A stretch of 44,441 nucleotides of DNA from Lachnospiraceae bacterium (GTDB lineage: Bacteria; Bacillota; Clostridia; Lachnospirales; Lachnospiraceae). The DNA lies in assembly GCA_017962225.1 (NCBI GenBank), contig JAGCVT010000070.1, positions 1 through 44,441 on the forward strand, written 5' to 3'. The notes below the pieces were generated by a model. It had not been told where the DNA came from. It worked only from the letters and a program-made list of their open reading frames with translations, and did not search any database. The translations under genes and the position numbers were made by a program. Within the stretch, counting starts at the first letter, position 1. Each line of letters starts with the position of its first letter. Positions 40,624 to 44,441 of the stretch are shown in pieces.

Positions 40624-41289
40624 ATGTTTGATTTGGATGAATACATGAAAAACTTTCTTGATGAAGCCAAAGCAGTTTACGGCGAGCGCCTTTTATATGT
40701 CGGACTTCAGGGAAGTTATCTTCGCGGCGAAGCGCACGAAAACAGCGATATAGATGTGATGGTTGTAATTGACGGCTTCTGCGTTAAGGATATGGACCTC
40801 TACAAAGAAATCCTTAACAGGATTGGTTACAGTGAAAAGTCCTGCGGTTTTATTTGCGGAAAAGAAGAAATAAATGCATGGACTCCGCTTGAGACATTGC
40901 AGCTTCTTCAAACAACAAAGGATCTGTACGGAAATCTGGAAGAGCTTTTGCCGAAGGCTACAAGGCAGGACGAAATTACATATGTTAAAACAAGCCTCGG
41001 AAATATTTATCACGAGCTCTGTCATCGTTACATTCATGCGGACAGAGAAAAGAGCGAGCAGAAATTCCGCGGAACATGTAAAGGCTTCTTCTTTTTAATC
41101 CAAAATATGCATTTCCTTGAAAGCGGAGAGTTTGTAAAAACAAAGAAAGAGCTCAAAGAGGTTGTCAGCGAAGAAGACAGGCATATTTTAAATATGGCAG
41201 AACTTCCTGATGATTATGATTTTGATAAGGAATTTGATACGGTAATCGAATGGTGCAAAAAAGCATTTGTCCGTATCGATAAAATTTGA
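40624..41289 (+). CDS. nucleotidyltransferase-domain protein
   Basis: A 221-residue protein with the pol-beta-type nucleotidyltransferase signature: GLQGSYLRGEAHENSDIDVMV, with G30-S31 and metal-binding Asp42 and Asp44. A helical C-terminal domain with YHELCHRYIHADREKSEQKF follows. ATG 40624 has AAGGAG 6 nt upstream; the frame open from 40600 overlaps the racemase gene. Relatives include aminoglycoside nucleotidyltransferase-like and unknown-substrate enzymes; the substrate here is not deducible. Confidence 0.8.
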   Translation: MFDLDEYMKNFLDEAKAVYGERLLYVGLQGSYLRGEAHENSDIDVMVVIDGFCVKDMDLYKEILNRIGYSEKSCGFICGKEEINAWTPLETLQLLQTTKDLYGNLEELLPKATRQDEITYVKTSLGNIYHELCHRYIHADREKSEQKFRGTCKGFFFLIQNMHFLESGEFVKTKKELKEVVSEEDRHILNMAELPDDYDFDKEFDTVIEWCKKAFVRIDKI

Positions 41290-41305
41290 ACCGGTGGAGG
41301 AAAAT

Positions 41306-42430
41306 ATGAAAGAAACAGATAATCGTAATAAAGTTATAGTAAGAACAAGTGTGATTGGTATAATCGCCAATGTTTTTCTGGCTGCTTTTAAGGCAGTTAT
41401 CGGACTTACAACGAATTCCATAGCAATCGTTATGGATGCGGTAAACAATATATCCGATGCAGCAAGTTCTGTGATTACGATTATAGGAACGAAACTTGCG
41501 GGAAAAGAACCGAATAAAAAGCATCCGTTCGGATATGGCAGAATAGAATATCTGAGTGCAATGATTATTTCAATTCTGGTTCTTTATGCAGGAGTTACAG
41601 CTTTTATTGAGTCGGTTAAAAAGATAATTCATCCCGAACAGCCCGATTATTCGGTGGTTTCGCTTATTATAGTCGCAGTGGCGGTGCTTGTTAAGATTAT
41701 TCTCGGATTGTTCGTAAAAAGCACAGGTAAAAAAGTAAATTCTGATTCGCTTGTGAATTCTGGAAGCGATGCTTTACTTGATTCGATTATCTCTGCATCC
41801 ACACTTGCGGCAGCAGCAATTTTCTTAATTTTCCACGTTTCTCTGGAAGCATGGCTCGGTGCGATTATTGCTTTGGTAATCATAAAATCAGGCTTCGAAA
41901 TGCTAAAAGAAACGCTGTCAAAGATACTGGGCGAACGCGTAGACGCAGAACTTGCAAGAGATATTAAGAAGACAATTTTGGATTACGAAGAGGTTAACGG
42001 AGTTTATGATCTTGTAATGCATAACTACGGACCTGATTCATATAACGGTTCGGTTCACATCGAAGTTCCCGATACCTTGTCGGCAGATGATCTTGATAAA
42101 CTTTTACGGAAAATTCAGGTTAATGTTTATAAGACTCACAACGTAATCCTTACGGCAATCGGAGTTTATTCGTACAATACAAAAGATCCCGAAGCAGTAG
42201 AGGCAAGAAAAAAAGTAAACGAAATTGTTTCAGAAATCCCGAACGTAATTCAGATGCACGGATTCTATCTTGATAAGGCAGAAAAGACTGTCAGATTTGA
42301 CTTTGTAGTTAGCTTTGATGCAAAAGACCGTAGCGAAGTATACAAAGAAGTTTGCAGCAAGGTTCAAAGTGAATTCCCTGATTTTAAACTTCAGGTAACA
42401 ATGGATACTGATTTCAGTGAAGAAGAATAA
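41306..42430 (+). CDS. cation diffusion facilitator transporter, Mn-type signature
   Basis: A 374-residue protein with six TM segments and a C-terminal metal-binding domain (~290-370). Metal-site motifs are NNISD in TM2 (N47...D51) and DALLD in TM5 (D155...D159). Zinc exporters have HxxxD/DxxxD with His; the N-D/D-D set here fits the manganese (MntE-like) clade. It would export Mn2+, or Fe2+. GGAGG lies 5 nt before ATG 41306; the frame open from 41267 overlaps the previous gene. Confidence 0.9.
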   Translation: MKETDNRNKVIVRTSVIGIIANVFLAAFKAVIGLTTNSIAIVMDAVNNISDAASSVITIIGTKLAGKEPNKKHPFGYGRIEYLSAMIISILVLYAGVTAFIESVKKIIHPEQPDYSVVSLIIVAVAVLVKIILGLFVKSTGKKVNSDSLVNSGSDALLDSIISASTLAAAAIFLIFHVSLEAWLGAIIALVIIKSGFEMLKETLSKILGERVDAELARDIKKTILDYEEVNGVYDLVMHNYGPDSYNGSVHIEVPDTLSADDLDKLLRKIQVNVYKTHNVILTAIGVYSYNTKDPEAVEARKKVNEIVSEIPNVIQMHGFYLDKAEKTVRFDFVVSFDAKDRSEVYKEVCSKVQSEFPDFKLQVTMDTDFSEEE

Positions 42431-42447
42431 ATAGTGAGAGACAAAAA

Positions 42448-42903
42448 ATGAATATAGAATTAAGACCAATTGATGAAACAACAAGAGAAGACTGTATTAA
42501 GTTAAAAGTAACTGAAGCACAGTCAGGTTATATTGACACAAATGAAAAATCGCTGGAGGCAGCAGCCGAAAATGCCGATGTTGCCAGACCTTTTGTTATA
42601 TATGCAGACGGCCGGCCGGTAGGTTTTACGATGTTTGCTTTTGATGAAGAATATGAAGATCCTAACGACAGATACTGGTTGTGGAGATTTATGATTGACG
42701 AAAACCTTCAGGGACGAGGATACGGAAAAGAAGCATTAAAAGTAATCATTGCTTACTTCAAAGAAAACGGCGCAAACAACATCAGGCTTTCCACCAAGGC
42801 AAGTAATGTAAATGCAATCGGTTTATATAAATCTTTCGGTTTTAAAGAAACCGGCGAAGTGAATGACGGAGAAGATGTTTTTATACTTAACTGGCAGGAA
42901 TAA
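42448..42903 (+). CDS. GNAT acetyltransferase (spermine/spermidine acetyltransferase-like)
   Basis: A 151-residue GNAT protein. The acetyl-CoA loop is NLQGRGYGKEAL. The N-terminus IELRPIDETTREDCIKLKV, the FVIYADGRPVGFTMFAFDEE strand and YWLWRFMIDE match the BltD/PaiA-like polyamine N-acetyltransferases. It may acetylate spermidine or a related amine; the spermidine synthase-like gene elsewhere in the window is suggestive only. The next gene starts 2 nt later. Confidence 0.88.
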   Translation: MNIELRPIDETTREDCIKLKVTEAQSGYIDTNEKSLEAAAENADVARPFVIYADGRPVGFTMFAFDEEYEDPNDRYWLWRFMIDENLQGRGYGKEALKVIIAYFKENGANNIRLSTKASNVNAIGLYKSFGFKETGEVNDGEDVFILNWQE

Positions 42904-42905
42904 TC

Positions 42906-43352
42906 ATGGAGAATACATTATTTATCGGATTCAAAGGAAAGAATAATTCATCCAATATACTTGTAAGTTCATTATCTTCACAACCTTGTTTACTGACCAA
43001 TTCTTTTACGGGGTTGAAGAAAGATATCGAGGAACTTTCGTCGGACTATGACGAAGTCTATTTATTTGGAGTAAACAAGAATTTATGTGATTCATTCAGT
43101 ATTGAGAGGGTTGCAGAAAAAGATGGCAAACGACTTGAATCAAAACTGGATTTGGAGGAGTTGAAGGAAAGCTTTGCTTCTTTTATGATCAAGGCAGACA
43201 TATCGAAAGTTCCGTCCAAATATCTTTGCAATGAAGCGTACTGTTATTTGCTTGAAAAATATAAAGGGAATGCAGTTTTGATACACATTCCGACAATAAA
43301 GAATTTTAAGGAAGAATGGATTGAAAGTTTTAAGAAAGCAATAGAATATTAA
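42906..43352 (+). CDS. shortened pyroglutamyl-peptidase-like protein
   Basis: A 148-residue protein with C15-peptidase-like features: DEVYLFGVNKNLCDSFSIER, then KYLCNEAYCYLLEKYKGNAV with a Cys in the catalytic-Cys position and a His in VLIHIPTI. Pyroglutamyl peptidase I is ~200-215 residues, so this is a short form lacking much of the N-terminal half; activity is doubtful. It lies between two GNAT genes in a tight unit (2-nt and 15-nt gaps). It may remove N-terminal pyroglutamate or be a diverged, non-catalytic relative. Confidence 0.6.
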   Translation: MENTLFIGFKGKNNSSNILVSSLSSQPCLLTNSFTGLKKDIEELSSDYDEVYLFGVNKNLCDSFSIERVAEKDGKRLESKLDLEELKESFASFMIKADISKVPSKYLCNEAYCYLLEKYKGNAVLIHIPTIKNFKEEWIESFKKAIEY

Positions 43353-43367
43353 GCGGGAGCTAAAAAA

Positions 43368-43901
43368 ATGGAAATACTGGAAATAAATAAAGACAGAATA
43401 AAAGATATAAAAGGCATTAATGAGCCTTTTGAAATAATTGGAAAACTAAAACCTATATTTGTTGATGATGAGTGGTCATTTATGGAAGAACTGCTTGCTG
43501 ATCCATACATGCATTCATATGAAGAAGATGATACGGATTATTCCGAATATGTTGATAATCCTTGCAAGACGGTATTCATGGCTTATGTAAACGGTAAATT
43601 CGCAGGCAGAATAATCGTCAGAAAAGACTGGAATAAATATCTTTTTGTAGATGATATCAGCGTATTAAAAGACTTCAGGGGGAAAGGCGTAGGCACAGCG
43701 CTTATGCAAAAAGCAGTTGAATGGGCTAAAAAAGAAGGAATGGCCGGACTCGCTTTGGAAACTCAGGACAACAATCTTTTGGCATGCAGATTTTATTCCA
43801 AATTCGGATTTAAATTAGGGGCTGTAAATACGATGTTTTATAAAAATTTGGATAAACCCTTCTGTGATGCTACAGCATTATATTGGTATATGAAGTTTTA
43901 A
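43368..43901 (+). CDS. GNAT acetyltransferase (streptothricin acetyltransferase-like)
   Basis: A 177-residue GNAT protein. The acetyl-CoA motif is DFRGKGVGTALM, preceded by YLFVDDISVLK and followed by GLALETQDNNLLACRFYSKF. The acidic N-terminal segment (MHSYEEDDTDYSEYVDNP) and the layout resemble streptothricin/nourseothricin acetyltransferases and their many housekeeping relatives, so a resistance role is only a possibility. Confidence 0.85.
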   Translation: MEILEINKDRIKDIKGINEPFEIIGKLKPIFVDDEWSFMEELLADPYMHSYEEDDTDYSEYVDNPCKTVFMAYVNGKFAGRIIVRKDWNKYLFVDDISVLKDFRGKGVGTALMQKAVEWAKKEGMAGLALETQDNNLLACRFYSKFGFKLGAVNTMFYKNLDKPFCDATALYWYMKF

Positions 43902-43943
43902 TCAATTAACGGGGGGAATAAATCAGGGCAGGACAGTTTTGGC

Positions 43944-44441
43944 ATGAAAGATAACTTGAAAGGAATAATTTGCATAATTATTGCGGCAGCAGGCTTTTCT
44001 CTGATGACGTTTTTCGTCAGACTGTCTGGAGATATTCCTACAATGCAGAAAGCATTTTTCAGAAATGCTTTTGCGCTTGTAATTGCAATCATTACGCTAA
44101 TAGTTAAAAAACAGAAATTTGAAATCAAAAAAGATTTCGGCGCAGATATATTTTTCAGATGTCTTTTCGGAACCACCGGCCTTATTGCAAACTTTTATGC
44201 AATCGACAAGCTTGCATTGGCAGATGCGAATATGCTAAATAAACTCTCGCCGTTTTTTGCGATTATTTTATCCATTCCGCTCCTAAAAGAAAAGCCTTCG
44301 AAGACCGACGTTATAGCAACAATAATCGCTTTTGCAGGAGCGCTTTTTATTATAAGACCGACACCTCAGAATATGGTGCTCGTACCTTCGTTAATCGGTT
44401 TGTACGGCGGATTCGGTGCAGGATGCGCATATGCTTTTGTA
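43944..44441 (+). CDS. EamA/DMT-family transporter, N-terminal part (runs off the window)
   Basis: The frame from ATG 43944 is open to the last base (166 codons). Visible TM segments include GIICIIIAAAGFSLMTFFVR, AFALVIAIITLIV, and LFGTTGLIANFYAI, and the motif LADANMLNKLSPFFAII is typical of EamA drug/metabolite exporters. No in-frame earlier start is present. The nearest strong ribosome-like GGGGGG (43911-43916) is 27 nt upstream, so translation may be weak or start unusual. The 3' end lies beyond the window. Confidence 0.88.
   Translation, partial: MKDNLKGIICIIIAAAGFSLMTFFVRLSGDIPTMQKAFFRNAFALVIAIITLIVKKQKFEIKKDFGADIFFRCLFGTTGLIANFYAIDKLALADANMLNKLSPFFAIILSIPLLKEKPSKTDVIATIIAFAGALFIIRPTPQNMVLVPSLIGLYGGFGAGCAYAFV

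Noticed and set aside
1..44441. CRISPR arrays, tRNA/rRNA genes, insertion sequences
   Set aside because: No regularly spaced short repeats, tRNA-like cloverleaf ends or transposase motifs were recognised; the only long repeat is the duplicated LXG module.

Overview
The window looks like a chromosomal segment of a low-to-moderate GC, Gram-positive anaerobe of the Clostridia, most likely a Lachnospiraceae member close to Butyrivibrio or Pseudobutyrivibrio. That is inferred from gene content: a T-box leader, strong GGAGG ribosome sites, an L,D-transpeptidase with family-typical 'FD..YY...Y.DL' repeats, LXG toxins and a stand-alone TrpB2. No tRNA, rRNA, integrase, transposase or CRISPR array was seen.

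Region 1 (1-2608) holds housekeeping genes: the tail of a cyclophilin-like protein, then on the minus strand a polytopic membrane protein, a PNPOx-fold protein and a secreted L,D-transpeptidase.

Region 2 (2640-23491) is a visibly A+T-richer accessory island, all on the plus strand. It encodes a type VII-like secretion system with unusual parts: a membrane Ser/Thr kinase with an extracytoplasmic helical tail (same topology as the EssB pseudokinase), two small helical LXG-partner proteins, an LXG toxin, two candidate immunity genes, a DUF4176 protein, a small one-TM protein ending in Thr-x-x-Leu motifs, a giant Ig-like surface protein with a C-terminal TM, a DUF6382-like/FHA/degenerate MinD-like protein, a YukD-like ubiquitin-fold protein, an EssC ATPase and a WXG100 protein. 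A second DUF4176 protein, a lipoprotein and a second LXG toxin follow. The two toxins share a nearly identical N-terminal ~430 residues but have unrelated C-terminal toxin domains. Three immunity-type genes close the island. I see no clear EsaA, EssA or EssB, so this looks like a phospho-regulated T7SSb variant.

Region 3 (23507-29667) returns to core-like genes: an MFS-spermidine synthase-like fusion, a MATE transporter, a zinc-ribbon membrane protein with a Ser/Trp/Asp tail, a NUDIX hydrolase, a small membrane protein and a GTPase of the DUF697/YcjF-like type.

Region 4 (29675-39836) is a complete aromatic amino acid supraoperon: pheA-aroB-aroC-aroEK(fusion)-aroQ-aroA-tyrA-aroF, then trpB. 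The first promoter is followed by an unreported-looking 40-residue leader peptide packed with Phe and Tyr codons and a terminator, a classical ribosome-mediated attenuator. trpB has its own promoter and a T-box whose apparent specifier is UGG (Trp). The two devices together would sense Phe/Tyr and Trp separately.

Region 5 (39921-44441) has small metabolic and resistance-type genes: an Asp/Glu racemase-like protein lacking the first catalytic Cys, a nucleotidyltransferase, a probable Mn-type CDF transporter, two GNAT acetyltransferases, a shortened pyroglutamyl-peptidase-like protein and the start of an EamA transporter.
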